Positions 1-9,532 of a stretch of DNA of 64,000 nucleotides are shown piece by piece. This DNA is from Sphingobium lactosutens (GTDB lineage Bacteria > Pseudomonadota > Alphaproteobacteria > Sphingomonadales > Sphingomonadaceae): the NCBI RefSeq assembly GCF_013393185.1, contig NZ_QJQX01000051.1:1-64000 (forward strand), given 5' to 3'. Every line of letters begins with the position of its first letter. Positions within the stretch are counted from its first letter, which is position 1. The position numbers and the translations under genes were made by a program. The notes beneath the pieces were generated by a model. The model saw only the letters and a list, made by a program, of their open reading frames with translations. It had not been told where the DNA came from and searched no databases.

Positions 1-1536
1 CTTTCAATTACCCACAAGTGGTCCGACGCCAGATTCCACTGATCGCAGCGGTATTGCGGCGATGGAATCGGCTATGATTCCTGTTCGCGCACAGGATCGC
101 ATTGGCGAGGTGCACGATTGTGGACGAGGGCTCAGAATCTCAGGATTGGATCGATGATGAATTTGCTGCGTCGCGTTTTAGCGATGTGCGTCTTGGGCGT
201 CGGCTGCGCCAGTTGGTGACGCAGATGGCCGGTGCGGTGGGCGGCCCAATCCCACTTGCCTGTCAGGACTGGGCCAACACCAAAGCCGCCTATCGCTTTC
301 TTTCCAACTCAGATGTTAGCGAAGGTAAAATTCTGCAGGGCCATTTCCAATCCACGGCATTGCGTGTTGCAGCCGTTGAGGGACCGATCCTGGTTCTGCA
401 AGATACCACCGAATTTTCATATGAACGCAAAAAGCCGGAACAGGTTGGGGCCATCGGCTATGCCCCAAGCAAGCGCGAGACTGTCGGGATTGTCAGGCGT
501 CACACCATTTGCGGGCTGTTGATGCATAGCAGCCTGGTGGTGACGACCGAGGGACTGCCGCTCGGGTTGGCGGCGATCAAATTCTGGTCGCGCAGTAAAT
601 TCAAAGGCTCCTCTGCGCTTAAGCGTCATATAAATCCGACGAGGGTACCGATCGAGGCCAAGGAGAGCATCCGCTGGCTGGAGAATATGCGCTCCTCCAC
701 GGCTCTGCTGGGCGAAGGCCAGCGCCTGATCCACATCGGAGATCGCGAAAACGACATTTATGAGTTCTTCTGTGCTGCGCGCGAAGCCGGAACCCATTTC
801 CTGGTACGGACATGCGTTGATCGCCTGGCGGGCGATGGCAAACACACCATTGCTGCTGAAATGGCGGACTCACCCATTGCAGGTCGCCACATGATTGAAA
901 TTGCCGATGGCGTGACCGCCAGCCTGGCACTGAAATATAAGCAGATCCGGGTCTTACCGCCGATCGGAAAGCAGAAGCGCTATCCCGCTCTCGATCTTAC
1001 CATCGTCCACGCTCAGGAACAGGATGTCCCGGAGAACCGCTCTCCCATCGACTGGAAGCTGATCACTGACCTGCCCATCACGTCGCTGGAAGGGGCGGTC
1101 GAAAAGCTTCAATGGTATGCCTTGCGTTGGAAGATAGAGGTTTTTCACAAGATCCTTAAATCTGGATGCCGCGCAGAAGATGCCAAATTGCGTACCGCAG
1201 AGCGGCTTGTGAACCTGCTCGCGATTTACTGTGTTCTGAGCTGGCGGATGTTCTGGATGACCATGATCAACCGCACCGCGCCCACAGCCTCGCCAGATAT
1301 CGCGCTGACCAAAGATGAAATCGACCTCATCGACCGCATTGTGATACAGCGGACGGGCCAACCACCGCCACGAGAATTATCAAGTTACCTAACACAGATC
1401 GCCAGACTTGGCGGCTATCTCGCTCGCCAGCGCGACCCTCCTCCAGGAAATACTGTCATATGGCGCGGCTGGTCCCGTCTTATGGACATGAAACTTGGAA
1501 TTGATCTCGCTGGGCGCACTTATGGGTAATTGAAAG
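1..1536 (+). mobile_element. Complete IS4-type insertion sequence
   Basis: The first 18 bases (ctttcaattacccacaag) are the inverted match, with one mismatch, of 1519-1536 (cttatgggtaattgaaag). The two flank a single transposase gene. Only the right junction is inside the window, so the target duplication cannot be checked. The right end cuts an SDR gene read on the minus strand. Confidence 0.85.
102..1529 (+). CDS. IS4 family transposase
   Basis: DDE transposase that would move the surrounding element by cut and paste. The N-terminal third resembles the Tn5/IS4 DNA-binding domain (DDEFAASRFSDVRLGRRL, then the QDWANTKAAYRF block). The central GDRENDIYEFF segment and the C-terminal WYALRWKIEVFHKILKSG segment fit the IS4 catalytic core; the second gives the Y-(2)-R-(3)-E-(6)-K signature of the family. 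The reading frame opens with TTG at 102; GTG at 120 is an equally possible start, and no strong ribosome site separates them. The length of about 470 residues is normal and no frameshift is seen, so the gene is probably active. Confidence 0.9.
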   Translation: MARCTIVDEGSESQDWIDDEFAASRFSDVRLGRRLRQLVTQMAGAVGGPIPLACQDWANTKAAYRFLSNSDVSEGKILQGHFQSTALRVAAVEGPILVLQDTTEFSYERKKPEQVGAIGYAPSKRETVGIVRRHTICGLLMHSSLVVTTEGLPLGLAAIKFWSRSKFKGSSALKRHINPTRVPIEAKESIRWLENMRSSTALLGEGQRLIHIGDRENDIYEFFCAAREAGTHFLVRTCVDRLAGDGKHTIAAEMADSPIAGRHMIEIADGVTASLALKYKQIRVLPPIGKQKRYPALDLTIVHAQEQDVPENRSPIDWKLITDLPITSLEGAVEKLQWYALRWKIEVFHKILKSGCRAEDAKLRTAERLVNLLAIYCVLSWRMFWMTMINRTAPTASPDIALTKDEIDLIDRIVIQRTGQPPPRELSSYLTQIARLGGYLARQRDPPPGNTVIWRGWSRLMDMKLGIDLAGRTYG

Positions 1537-1988
1537 CACCAGTCATGCCCGCCCGATCCGAGATGCACGAAGGAGCCTCCGCCGCTCGCGCGAAAATGCG
1601 GGATGGCGATGCGGGCGGCATGATAGAAGCCGAATGCCTCAATCTCCATGGATGCGCGAAACTGTTCCAGCGTCCAGTCGGCGATGGGAAGCTGCGCGAC
1701 GATCGGCCCGGCGCCCCAGACGATGCTGTGGACGCGCCCATGTGCTTCCACCGCTGCCGCAAAGCCGGCTTCCAGTTCATCATAGCTGCGGGCGTCCGCG
1801 CGATGGATGCTTGCCTTGCACCCCAACGCGCGGATCTCGTCCGCGACGGCCTCGGCCACGGCCTCCTTGGAGCGATAGAAGATGGCAACGTCCGTTCCGG
1901 CTTTCGCGAATTCCAGCGCGACGCCCTTGCCGATGCCCCCGCTGCCGCCGAATATCGCTGCCGCACCTTCGGGAAATGCCCTGCCCAT
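1537..1988 (-). pseudogene. SDR family oxidoreductase, 3' part lost to the IS
   Basis: N-terminal 150 or so residues of a short-chain dehydrogenase. The start at 1988 has a good ribosome site (aaggag). The Rossmann motif is present as GGSGGIGKG near residue 15, but the frame runs into the IS end directly after SGGHDWCF, before the YxxxK catalytic pair. The catalytic tyrosine and lysine and the C-terminus are therefore missing, and the remaining frame encodes IS sequence. The rest of the gene should lie upstream of position 1 if the insertion was simple. The substrate cannot be told. Confidence 0.85.
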
Positions 1989-2358
1989 CCTCTTCTCTCC
2001 TTTTGTGATTATTCGATTGTCATTCGCCCGCCTTGATCGCCGATGACATGATCGGATTCGAAATGGGCAAGCTTCTGTCCGTGAACCGGACCGGTGCGGC
2101 GGCTGTCAAACAGATTATGCCCTGGTCCCCTCTTCAGCAACGCGATCCGCCGCATCGAACAGCCTTGCCGCTCCTTCCGAAAGGCGCGCAACAGCTATCC
2201 GACGCCCTGCCGACATGCTATCATGAGATAGCGTACCCGAAGACGGTGCGGGGAGAGTGGTTGTGGATCGTCTGGAATCCGTATTTTGCGCCTGCGAATT
2301 TCGCATATTGTGCACAGCCATGGTCTGTTCAGGCTCGATCGCACTGGTCACGATATTG
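1989..2358. other. Gap without a convincing gene
   Basis: About 370 bases between the broken SDR gene and the MarR gene. Short open frames exist on both strands but none shows a recognisable domain together with a ribosome site. The region may include decayed coding sequence. Confidence 0.5.
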
Positions 2359-2838
2359 CTACTGACCTGAGCCACCCTCGGAGCCTGGCCGATCGCCCAG
2401 GCTGCTGGGCGCACCCATCTCGACGATCCGGTCGTTCAGCGCCCGCAATATCCTCAGATATTCCGCCATGTCCGATGCCGACAGAGCGGTAAAAAACTCT
2501 GCGGCGAAGGTGTCCCGATGCGGCGCCACGTCCCGAATGATCATGCTTCCCGCCTCGGTCAGGCTGATCCGCTTGGCCCGCCTGTCGTTGGGATCGGGAC
2601 TGCGCACCACCAGACCGTCGCGCTCCAGACCGTCCACCGCTTCGGTCACGGTACGCGGCGCCTGAGCCAGCGCGTCGGCGATTTCGGTAGAGCGGATCGA
2701 GCCGGCGCGATCCACCAGCATGAGCAGCTTCAGCTGCGCAAGGGACGCCCCCTGCGCACGAAGGCGATCATTGAACAGCCGATGCATCCGCTGATGCAGA
2801 TCCCCCATCTGTTGAAGAAGTTCCTGCTCGATGCTCAT
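2359..2838 (-). CDS. MarR family transcriptional regulator
   Basis: Winged-helix repressor of 159 residues. The DNA-binding helix and wing are visible as STEIADALAQAPRTVTEAVD followed by DGLVVRSPDPNDRRAKRISL at about residues 50-95, where the DxRxxR wing is typical of MarR. N- and C-terminal helices would form the dimer. It is read divergently from the HlyD/MFS/outer-membrane efflux operon and a palindrome lies between them. The usual arrangement is repression of the efflux operon and of itself, relieved by a small phenolic or lipophilic ligand; this role is inferred from position. The ligand is unknown. Confidence 0.9.
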   Translation of the reverse strand: MSIEQELLQQMGDLHQRMHRLFNDRLRAQGASLAQLKLLMLVDRAGSIRSTEIADALAQAPRTVTEAVDGLERDGLVVRSPDPNDRRAKRISLTEAGSMIIRDVAPHRDTFAAEFFTALSASDMAEYLRILRALNDRIVEMGAPSSLGDRPGSEGGSGQ

Positions 2839-2855
2839 GACAATAAATGTTGTGG

Positions 2856-2872
2856 TACCATATTAAATGGTA
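2856..2872. promoter_or_regulatory. Palindromic operator candidate for MarR
   Basis: TACCAT-attaa-ATGGTA is a perfect 6-bp inverted repeat with a 5-bp spacer in the 111-base divergent region between the marR-type gene and the efflux operon. It sits about 20 bases upstream of the marR start. Assignment to the MarR protein is inferred from position. Confidence 0.5.
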
Positions 2873-2949
2873 TTGCCATATGCAGCCGGCGGGTGCAAGG
2901 GCAAAGAGATCGCTGCCGCGATGCAGCAAACCGGCATGAGTAAAGATTG

Positions 2950-4107
2950 ATGGCCCAAGTGATCGAGTCGCAGGAGCAGCCCGCCGCGGACCGAAGGGAG
3001 CGCACATCGCCGCTCCAGCGCCCGGCTGTGCGCCGCACGCTTTTTGCCGGCGGCTTCCTGTTGCTGGTCGCAGGTGGGGCATGGCTGCTTCAGTATGAGA
3101 CGCGCGGCAAATATCGCGAGGATACCAACGACGCCTATATTCAGGCCGACGCCGTCACCATCTCACCCAGAATTTCGGGCTATGTCGAGCAGGTGCTGGT
3201 CGGCGACAATCAGGATGTGAAGGCCGGCCAGGCGCTGGTGCGTATCGATCCGCGCGACTATGACGCGCAGGCGCAACAATATCGGGCGCAGATCGACGTG
3301 GCGAAGGCCAATGCCGACAATGTGCGCGCGATGATCGGCGAACAGGAAGCGGCGATCGTCCAGGCCCAGGCACAGCTCGCGTCGGCCGAGGAAGATGCCC
3401 GCTTTGCCGCGCGCGAGGCGGGCCGCTACGCACCGCTCGCCGCCACCGGCGCCGAGACCAATGAGCGCCTCGCCAGCCTGCGCAACCAGGCGGCCAAAGC
3501 CCGCACCGCCGCCGATGGCCAGCGCGCCGCGCTGCTGTCGGCCCAGCGCAAGATCGCCTCGCTCAACGCCCAGATCCGCCAGGCCGACGCGCAGGGCGAG
3601 GCGGCCCGCGCCCAGCTGTCCGCCGCCCATGTCAACGTCGGGTCGACCGTGCTCAAGGCCGGTATTGACGGCCGCATCGGCGATCGCAGCGTACGCGCCG
3701 GGCAGTTCGTGCAGGCCGGCACCCGGCTGATGTCGATCGTGCCGCTCGCCAAGCTTTACGTCACAGCCAATTTCAAGGAAACGCAGATCGGCCTGATGCG
3801 CCCCGGCCAGCCCGCGACAATAGAGGTCGACGCGCTGGACGGCACCCGGATCGCCGGCCATGTCGAAAGCATCTCGCCCGGTACCGGCGCTCAGTTTTCG
3901 CTGCTGCCGCCGCAGAATGCGACCGGCAATTTCACCAAGATCGTTCAGCGCGTGCCGGTACGTATCGCCATCGATGCAGGCCCGGAAGCCCGCCGCGTGC
4001 TGGTCCCCGGCCTGTCGGTGACGGTCACGGTCGACACGGTTTCCGCCAAGGGATCGCAGCGGAACATAGCGAGGCAGGAAAAGGCGCGCCAGGACGCGTC
4101 GCGGTGA
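2950..4107 (+). CDS. HlyD/EmrA family membrane fusion protein
   Basis: Periplasmic adaptor of a tripartite multidrug exporter, 385 residues from ATG at 2950 (a TTG one codon earlier is possible). One transmembrane segment (about residues 30-48) anchors it in the inner membrane. The lipoyl half-motif begins NDAYIQADAVTISPRISGYV, followed by a long Ala/Gln-rich coiled coil (about 115-225) and the second half GIDGRIGDRSVRAGQFVQAG. The gene overlaps the next by 4 bases (GTGA), so translation is coupled to the MFS pump. EmrA-type function is inferred from order and domain layout. Confidence 0.92.
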   Translation: MAQVIESQEQPAADRRERTSPLQRPAVRRTLFAGGFLLLVAGGAWLLQYETRGKYREDTNDAYIQADAVTISPRISGYVEQVLVGDNQDVKAGQALVRIDPRDYDAQAQQYRAQIDVAKANADNVRAMIGEQEAAIVQAQAQLASAEEDARFAAREAGRYAPLAATGAETNERLASLRNQAAKARTAADGQRAALLSAQRKIASLNAQIRQADAQGEAARAQLSAAHVNVGSTVLKAGIDGRIGDRSVRAGQFVQAGTRLMSIVPLAKLYVTANFKETQIGLMRPGQPATIEVDALDGTRIAGHVESISPGTGAQFSLLPPQNATGNFTKIVQRVPVRIAIDAGPEARRVLVPGLSVTVTVDTVSAKGSQRNIARQEKARQDASR

Positions 4108-5639
4108 GCGCAGCCCCGGCTGCTTCCCAACCCGAGCAACGCGCGGACGCTGCTGCCTGGCTGGCCGTGGCGGCCGGCACTCTGGGCGCGCTGATGGCGA
4201 CGCTCGACGTGTCGATCGTCAACAGTTCCCTGCCCACCATACAGGGCGAGATCGGCGCGAGCGGGACCGAGGGCACCTGGATCGCAACCGCCTATCTGGT
4301 GGCCGAAATCATCGTTATTCCGCTGTCCGGCTGGCTGGAGCGGCTGCTCGGGCTGCGTACCCTGCTGCTGGTCGCCGCCTCGCTCTTCACCCTCTTCTCC
4401 ATAGCGTGCGGCCTGTCCACGACGCTGCCGATGATGATCGTCGGCCGCATCGGTCAGGGCTTTACCGGCGGCGCGCTGATCCCCACCGCGATGACGATCA
4501 TCGCCACACGCCTGCCGCGCGCGCAGCAGCCGATCGGCAATGCCTTGTTCGGCGCCACCGCGCTGCTGGGGCCGGTGGTGGGGCCGGTGCTGGGCGGCTG
4601 GCTGACCGAGAATGTGAGCTGGCACTATGCCTTCTTCCTCAACCTGCCGGTCGGTATTGCCCTTATCACCCTGCTGCTGCTCGCGATCCCGCACCAGCCG
4701 GCCAGGCTCCACCTGATCCGGGACGCGGACTGGCTCGGCATTCTCGGCCTCGCGCTGGGGCTGGGGGCGCTGACCGTCGTGCTGGAGGAAGGCGAGCGGG
4801 AACAATGGTTCTCCTCCTCGCTGATCGTCACACTGAGCCTGGTTTCCGCGATCGGCTTCCTGCTGCTGGGCCTTGGGCAGAAGTTCGCGCGTAGGCCGGT
4901 GATCCGGCTCAGCCTGTTGCTCAACCGGCAGTTCGGCAGCGTCGTCGCCATGGTCACGGTGGTCGGCATGGTGATCTATGGCACTTCCTACGCCATTCCC
5001 CAATTCCTGTCCGCGATCGCGGGCTATAATTCGCTGCAGGCGGGGCAGGTCGTGATGCTTTCAGGCATTCCGGTCATGCTGATGATGCCGATCACGCCCT
5101 GGCTGATCCGCAACGTCGACATTCGCATCTCCGTCTGTCTCGGCCTTAGCGTGCTGGCGCTCAGCGCCTGGCTGGAAACGGGACTGACGCCATCGTCCGA
5201 CAGCGCGGACTTCGTCGATTCCCAATTGATGCGCGGCATCGGCACGGTGTTCTGCATGATGTTCCTCAATCAGGCGGCGATCCGGTCGGTCCCGCCGGAG
5301 CAGGCAGGAGACGCATCCGGCCTGTATAATTCGGCACGCAATCTGGGCGGATCCTTCGCCCTGGCCGGGATCGCCATCATCCAGGACCAGCGCCTGTGGC
5401 TGCACAGCCGCCGCATCGAAGAGAGCCTGAGCGCCAATTCTGTCGCGGTGCAGGATTATGTCGCGGCACAGGGTAGCGGCGCCCTGCGCACGATAGAGGC
5501 CACGATCCAGACCCAGGCGCTGACGATGACCTATGCCGACATGTTCTGGATCATGTCCGTGGGCATCATGTGCGTTATTCCGCTCGTTATTTTCCTGCGC
5601 CCCCTGCCCAAGCATGCGCCGTTGGCGACCGGACATTGA
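4104..5639 (+). CDS. DHA2 family (EmrB/QacA) MFS drug exporter
   Basis: Proton-driven efflux pump of 511 residues with about 14 predicted membrane segments. Family motifs are visible: LDVSIVNSSLPTI in helix 1 (motif D1), GRIGQGFTGGALIPTAMT, and the antiporter motif C region GATALLGPVVGPVLGGW. The start is GTG at 4104, overlapping the stop of the adaptor gene. A 14-helix EmrB-like pump paired with an EmrA-like adaptor and followed by an outer-membrane factor gives a full envelope-spanning exporter. The substrate is not evident; MarR control suggests hydrophobic or aromatic compounds. Confidence 0.93.
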   Translation: MSAAPAASQPEQRADAAAWLAVAAGTLGALMATLDVSIVNSSLPTIQGEIGASGTEGTWIATAYLVAEIIVIPLSGWLERLLGLRTLLLVAASLFTLFSIACGLSTTLPMMIVGRIGQGFTGGALIPTAMTIIATRLPRAQQPIGNALFGATALLGPVVGPVLGGWLTENVSWHYAFFLNLPVGIALITLLLLAIPHQPARLHLIRDADWLGILGLALGLGALTVVLEEGEREQWFSSSLIVTLSLVSAIGFLLLGLGQKFARRPVIRLSLLLNRQFGSVVAMVTVVGMVIYGTSYAIPQFLSAIAGYNSLQAGQVVMLSGIPVMLMMPITPWLIRNVDIRISVCLGLSVLALSAWLETGLTPSSDSADFVDSQLMRGIGTVFCMMFLNQAAIRSVPPEQAGDASGLYNSARNLGGSFALAGIAIIQDQRLWLHSRRIEESLSANSVAVQDYVAAQGSGALRTIEATIQTQALTMTYADMFWIMSVGIMCVIPLVIFLRPLPKHAPLATGH

Positions 5640-5647
5640 GGAAAACC

Positions 5648-7078
5648 ATGCGTTCCTATCTTCTGCTGCCCCTCCTCACCGGACTGCTGGCCGGCTGCAC
5701 CGTCGGCCCCGATTATGCCGGGCCGCCCCGCCATGCGTCGGACGCAGCCCCCAGCTTCGTGCGCGCCGGCGCGGAGGGGACCAATAATGCGCCGCCGGTC
5801 GCCGACTGGTGGACCATGCTGGGCGATCCACAGCTCGACGCGCTGATCGCCCGTGCGCTCGTGAATAACAGCGACGTGCAGGCGGGCGAGGCCCGGTTGC
5901 GGCAGGCGCGCGCCATGCTTGGCGAGGAGCGCGCCAATCGCGCGCCGAAAGCCAATGCTTCGGCCCTTTACGCCCATGCCCATGTGCCCGGCGTGGATCT
6001 GGGGTCGAGCGACAGCGGATCGGCCGACAATGGTGACAGCAGCAGCAACGATCTCAACCTCTATAATGTCGGCTTCGACGCAAGTTGGGAGATAGACCTG
6101 TTCGGGGGCCGCCGCCGGGCCGTGGAAGCGGCGCGCGCCACATTCGAAGGCGCGCAGGCGAGCCTCGCCGACGTGCAGGTCAGCCTGTCGGCCAATGTCG
6201 CCCAGGCCTATCTCAGCCTGCGCGATCGGCAGCAGCGCATCGCGCTGGGCGAACAATCGATTGCGTTGCAACAGGATGTGCTCGCTCTCAACCGCCAGCG
6301 TTTCGAGCGCGGCACGGCGACGGCCGCGGATGTGGCGCGGGTCGACGGCCAGCTTGCCGCCACCCGCGCGCAGATCGCACCATTGGCCGCCGAGCGAGAC
6401 GCCTATCTGAATGCCCTCGCCGTTCTGACCGGGCAGGAACCGGGCGCGATCGACGCCGACCTGTCACCTTCCGGACAGATTCCGCTGCCGCCCGCATCCG
6501 TGCCGGTCGGCGACCCCGCCCAGTTGATCGCCCATCGTCCCGACATCCGCGCGGCAGAACGCACGCTGGCCGCCGACACCGCCAAGATCGGCCAGGCCGA
6601 AGCGGCCCGCTTCCCGCGGCTTTCCTTCATGGGCCTGATCGGGATCGGCGGCACGAAGATCAGCGATCTTGGCAAGCTGGATGATTTCGTCGCGCTTGGT
6701 GCACCGCAGCTCAGCTGGAGTTTCCTCGACTTTGGCCGCAACAAGGCGAAGGTCGGTCAGGCCGAAGCCGTGCGCGACGAGGCCGAGGCCCGCTATCGCG
6801 GCACATTGCTGAGCGCGCTGCGCGATGCCGAAGATTCACTGGCCCGCTTCCGCGAAAGCCGCGTCACCGTCGCCGCGCTCGCCCGCGCCCGCGATCAGGC
6901 CGCGCTGACCGAGCGGCTGACGCAAAGTCGCTACCTGGCCGGCACGAGCACGAAAATCGCCTTGCTGAATGCCCGGAACGACCTCAACAGCGCGGAGCAG
7001 AAACTCGTCTCGGCCCGCGCCACGCTCACGGCCGACTATGTCGCGATCCAGAAGGCGCTGGGCTTCGCCTGGCGTTAA
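5648..7078 (+). CDS. Outer-membrane efflux lipoprotein (NodT/OprM family)
   Basis: Outer-membrane channel of the exporter, 476 residues. I chose ATG at 5648 because it follows a gagga ribosome site directly after the MFS stop and gives a clean lipoprotein signal peptide with lipobox LLAGC (lipidated Cys17) followed by TVGPDY, typical of the family. Two outer-membrane efflux repeats follow, each with long helices (e.g. QAGEARLRQARAMLGEERAN and the QAEAVRDEAEARYR region). It is the third gene of the operon and is followed by a strong terminator hairpin. Confidence 0.93.
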   Translation: MRSYLLLPLLTGLLAGCTVGPDYAGPPRHASDAAPSFVRAGAEGTNNAPPVADWWTMLGDPQLDALIARALVNNSDVQAGEARLRQARAMLGEERANRAPKANASALYAHAHVPGVDLGSSDSGSADNGDSSSNDLNLYNVGFDASWEIDLFGGRRRAVEAARATFEGAQASLADVQVSLSANVAQAYLSLRDRQQRIALGEQSIALQQDVLALNRQRFERGTATAADVARVDGQLAATRAQIAPLAAERDAYLNALAVLTGQEPGAIDADLSPSGQIPLPPASVPVGDPAQLIAHRPDIRAAERTLAADTAKIGQAEAARFPRLSFMGLIGIGGTKISDLGKLDDFVALGAPQLSWSFLDFGRNKAKVGQAEAVRDEAEARYRGTLLSALRDAEDSLARFRESRVTVAALARARDQAALTERLTQSRYLAGTSTKIALLNARNDLNSAEQKLVSARATLTADYVAIQKALGFAWR

Positions 7079-7091
7079 GGCTGTCCGCCCA

Positions 7092-7138
7092 ACCCGTGAA
7101 CGAGGCGATTGCATCGTTCACGGGTCCATTTGTCTTTT
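7092..7138 (+). terminator. Rho-independent terminator after the efflux operon
   Basis: Perfect 12-bp inverted repeat: acccgtgaacga (7092-7103) and tcgttcacgggt (7114-7125) around a 10-base loop, followed by the T-rich stretch tttgtctttt. It starts 13 bases after the outer-membrane factor stop codon. Confidence 0.85.
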
Positions 7139-7202
7139 GATTACCGCATTCTGCGAGCCATCGGCTGTTCCAGCCGACTTCAGAACGCGTTATGCGGCGA
7201 CG

Positions 7203-7703
7203 ATGGACGCCATCCTCATTCGCCGCTTCGCGCCCGCCGACACGCAGGCCGTGATCGACGTCATCCTGCCCATCCAGCGCGACGAATATGGCATCGCCAT
7301 CACCGCGCAGGACCAGCCCGACCTGTCGGACATCCCGGACTTCTACCAGAGCGGCGCGGGCGATTTTCTGGTGGCGGAGGCCGAAGGCCGGATCATCGGC
7401 ACGATTGGGATGAAGGATATCGGCGGCGGCCGGGTTGCGCTGCGCAAGATGTTCGTGAGCGCAGCCTGGCGCGGCCGGGACCAAGGCGTCGCGCAGGCAT
7501 TGCTGGCCGCACTGCTCGACCTGGCACGCGAGCGCGGCGTGGCCGAAATATGGCTGGGCGCCACCGCCCGATTCCTCGCCGCCCATCGCTTCTACGAACG
7601 CAACGGGTTCATGCTGATCGAGGCCGATCGCCTGCCAGCCAGTTTCCCGCGCATGGCGGTGGACAGTCGCTTCTATCACCTGAAGTTGCGCGCAGAACGG
7701 TAA
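7203..7703 (+). CDS. GNAT family N-acetyltransferase
   Basis: Small acetyltransferase of 166 residues (start ATG at 7203, chosen because homology begins there; upstream sequence contains the terminator). The acetyl-CoA binding region is seen as RKMFVSAAWRGRDQGVAQAL (consensus V-x-x-x-x-R-x-x-G-x-G/A) and the C-terminal FLAAHRFYERNGF segment is the typical FYxxxGF motif. It has its own position after the efflux terminator and is probably a separate transcript. The acceptor substrate is unknown. Confidence 0.88.
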   Translation: MDAILIRRFAPADTQAVIDVILPIQRDEYGIAITAQDQPDLSDIPDFYQSGAGDFLVAEAEGRIIGTIGMKDIGGGRVALRKMFVSAAWRGRDQGVAQALLAALLDLARERGVAEIWLGATARFLAAHRFYERNGFMLIEADRLPASFPRMAVDSRFYHLKLRAER

Positions 7704-7863
7704 ACGACCGCCGTTGGCCGAAACCGGAATGCTCGAAATGGCGGGAAACGGCCATAGGCGGACATTGTTAGGATGGATACTGTTTCCCCAAAGCTGCCGT
7801 TGACGGTGCGTGCGGTGCATCTGTAGCTTTGGGCGCACCAGACGTATTCGCGAGGGATTTGAC

Positions 7864-8286
7864 TTGGGGAAGGGTAATAGCTTTCGACATAGCATCTACG
7901 TCCCGCTCCTGCTGCTCCTTGCATGCGAAAAAGCTCCGGTCCCGATTATTGAGATGCACTTCGGCACCACAAAATGGCTTTGGGACAGCCCGCTCCCAGC
8001 AAGCGACTATATCGGCGATTTTCACAGAAAAATTCCTGTGGCCGCTGAGAAGTGCGGAGTGACGTTGCTGGGTGCAAATGGAGGCATCACCGATGGCGGT
8101 GAAGCCGCATATTTCCTTCCGCAACAAAGCCCAGAGGCTGCTCAGGCCTGTTTAAAACGCAATCTCCCGCAGGGTCATTTCGGGTTGATCGAGCAAGATG
8201 AATGGGAGAGCCGGACAAAGACAGACCCCAGCTTCCCCGTTGCTTTAGATTCAATCCCTAAACCGGTCAAAATGCCGCTTCCTTAA
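7864..8286 (+). CDS. Small putative lipoprotein of unknown function
   Basis: 140 residues if started at TTG 7864, which follows a gaggg ribosome-site-like sequence. That start gives a short basic segment (GKGNSFRHS), a hydrophobic stretch and a lipobox-like LLLAC, as expected of a lipoprotein. The mature part has two cysteines (EKCGV and QACLK) that could form a disulphide. I do not recognise a family. No ATG start gives the signal peptide, so the TTG assignment is tentative. It stands alone between the GNAT gene and the LacI regulator. Confidence 0.5.
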   Translation: MGKGNSFRHSIYVPLLLLLACEKAPVPIIEMHFGTTKWLWDSPLPASDYIGDFHRKIPVAAEKCGVTLLGANGGITDGGEAAYFLPQQSPEAAQACLKRNLPQGHFGLIEQDEWESRTKTDPSFPVALDSIPKPVKMPLP

Positions 8287-8373
8287 CGGCGGCTATGGCC
8301 TCCCTTGTCGGTGAAAGCCGACGGACCGCTTCCCACTCTTACCGTCATCCACGCCCCAATCAGCGCCGACGCC

Positions 8374-9408
8374 CTATCCATCGCTGCTCCGCCGCACAAC
8401 CAGCCGCGCGGCGAGCATATTGGGCGGCGGCGGCCGGTCCTCCACCTGGGCCAGCACCGTATCGACGAGCAGTTCGCCGGCGCTTTTCATGTCCTGCATG
8501 ATGGTGGTGAGCGGCGGGCTGGTCAGGCTGGCGGCCGGGATGTCGTCGAAGCCGACGATCGCCACATCCCGCGGCACCGACAACCCCGCCTCCGCGATCG
8601 CGCGCATCGCGCCGATCGCGATCAGGTCGCTGGCGGCGAAGATCGCATCGAACGCCTTGCCGCGCGCGATCAGCATGCGGGCCGCGGCATGGCCGGCGTC
8701 CTCCGCAGTCAGCGCATCGACCTGCAACGCCGGATCGGGCGCGATCCCCCGCCCCGCCATCGCGTCGCACAATCCCCGATAGCGATCGGCGAACTCGGGA
8801 TAATGTTCGTCGGCATGGCCCAGGAATGCGATCCGCCGCCGCCCCAGCCCCAGCAGATGCTCCCCCGCCAGTCGCCCGGCGCCGACATTGTCCGACCCCA
8901 CGGTCGCGCCGATATTGCCTTCGCTCACCGATCCCCAGCGCACGAAATGGGCGCCCTGCCCCACAAGCTGCTCCAGCCGGCTCTTGTAGAGGGTATAGTC
9001 GCCATAACCGAGCAGGATCAGTCCGTCGGCGCGATGGCTGTCCTGGTAGCGGACATGCCAGTCATCCTCCATCTTCTGGAAGGAGATCAGCAGGTCCAGC
9101 CCGCGTGCCGCGCATTGCCGGGTGATCGATCCCAGCATCGACAGGAAGAAGGGGTTGATGTTGGATTCATCGGGCGTCGGATCCTCGAAGAAGAGCAAAG
9201 CGATCGTATTCGACCGCTGCGACCGGAGCGAGGACGCATTCTTGTCGACCGAATAGTTGAGTTCCTGCGCGATCGCCTCGATCCGCTGGCGCGTGGCCAG
9301 ACTCACCGAGCGTGACCCGCGCAGCGCCCGACTGACGGTCGGTTGCGACACGCCGGCCAGATAGGCAATGTCGAAGCTGGTCGGCTTGCTGCTGCGCTGG
9401 CGGCCCAT
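8374..9408 (-). CDS. LacI family transcriptional regulator of the glucan locus
   Basis: 344 residues. The helix-turn-helix and hinge are near residues 11-60 ([20 protein letters not shown], then [13 protein letters not shown]), followed by a periplasmic-binding-protein-like sensor domain with the usual [15 protein letters not shown] and [19 protein letters not shown] segments. It is transcribed away from a TonB receptor and two GH13 glycosidase genes. LacI proteins in this position in Alpha- and Gammaproteobacteria usually repress maltose/maltodextrin or sucrose uptake genes. Control of the adjacent locus is inferred from position and from palindromes in the intergenic region. Confidence 0.92.
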   Translation of the reverse strand: MGRQRSSKPTSFDIAYLAGVSQPTVSRALRGSRSVSLATRQRIEAIAQELNYSVDKNASSLRSQRSNTIALLFFEDPTPDESNINPFFLSMLGSITRQCAARGLDLLISFQKMEDDWHVRYQDSHRADGLILLGYGDYTLYKSRLEQLVGQGAHFVRWGSVSEGNIGATVGSDNVGAGRLAGEHLLGLGRRRIAFLGHADEHYPEFADRYRGLCDAMAGRGIAPDPALQVDALTAEDAGHAAARMLIARGKAFDAIFAASDLIAIGAMRAIAEAGLSVPRDVAIVGFDDIPAASLTSPPLTTIMQDMKSAGELLVDTVLAQVEDRPPPPNMLAARLVVRRSSDG

Positions 9409-9464
9409 CTGTGTCTCCTGCGCGATCCATGCGCCGCGCTCATGCTAGAAGCCTAAGGAAAACA

Positions 9465-9476
9465 ACGCAATTGCGT
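9465..9476. promoter_or_regulatory. Palindrome, LacI operator candidate
   Basis: acgcaattgcgt is a perfect 12-bp palindrome 57 bases upstream of the LacI gene start. LacI-family operators are short palindromes of this kind. Binding is not proven. Confidence 0.45.
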
Positions 9477-9532
9477 CCTTTCGCGCTGGCCAGCCCGTTG
9501 CATTCCGGTCACAGCCCGGCGCCCTGCATAAT

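Noticed and set aside
2033-2365. Open frame of 110 codons in the gap before marR
   Set aside because: No recognisable domain, no good ribosome site, and composition unlike the neighbouring genes.
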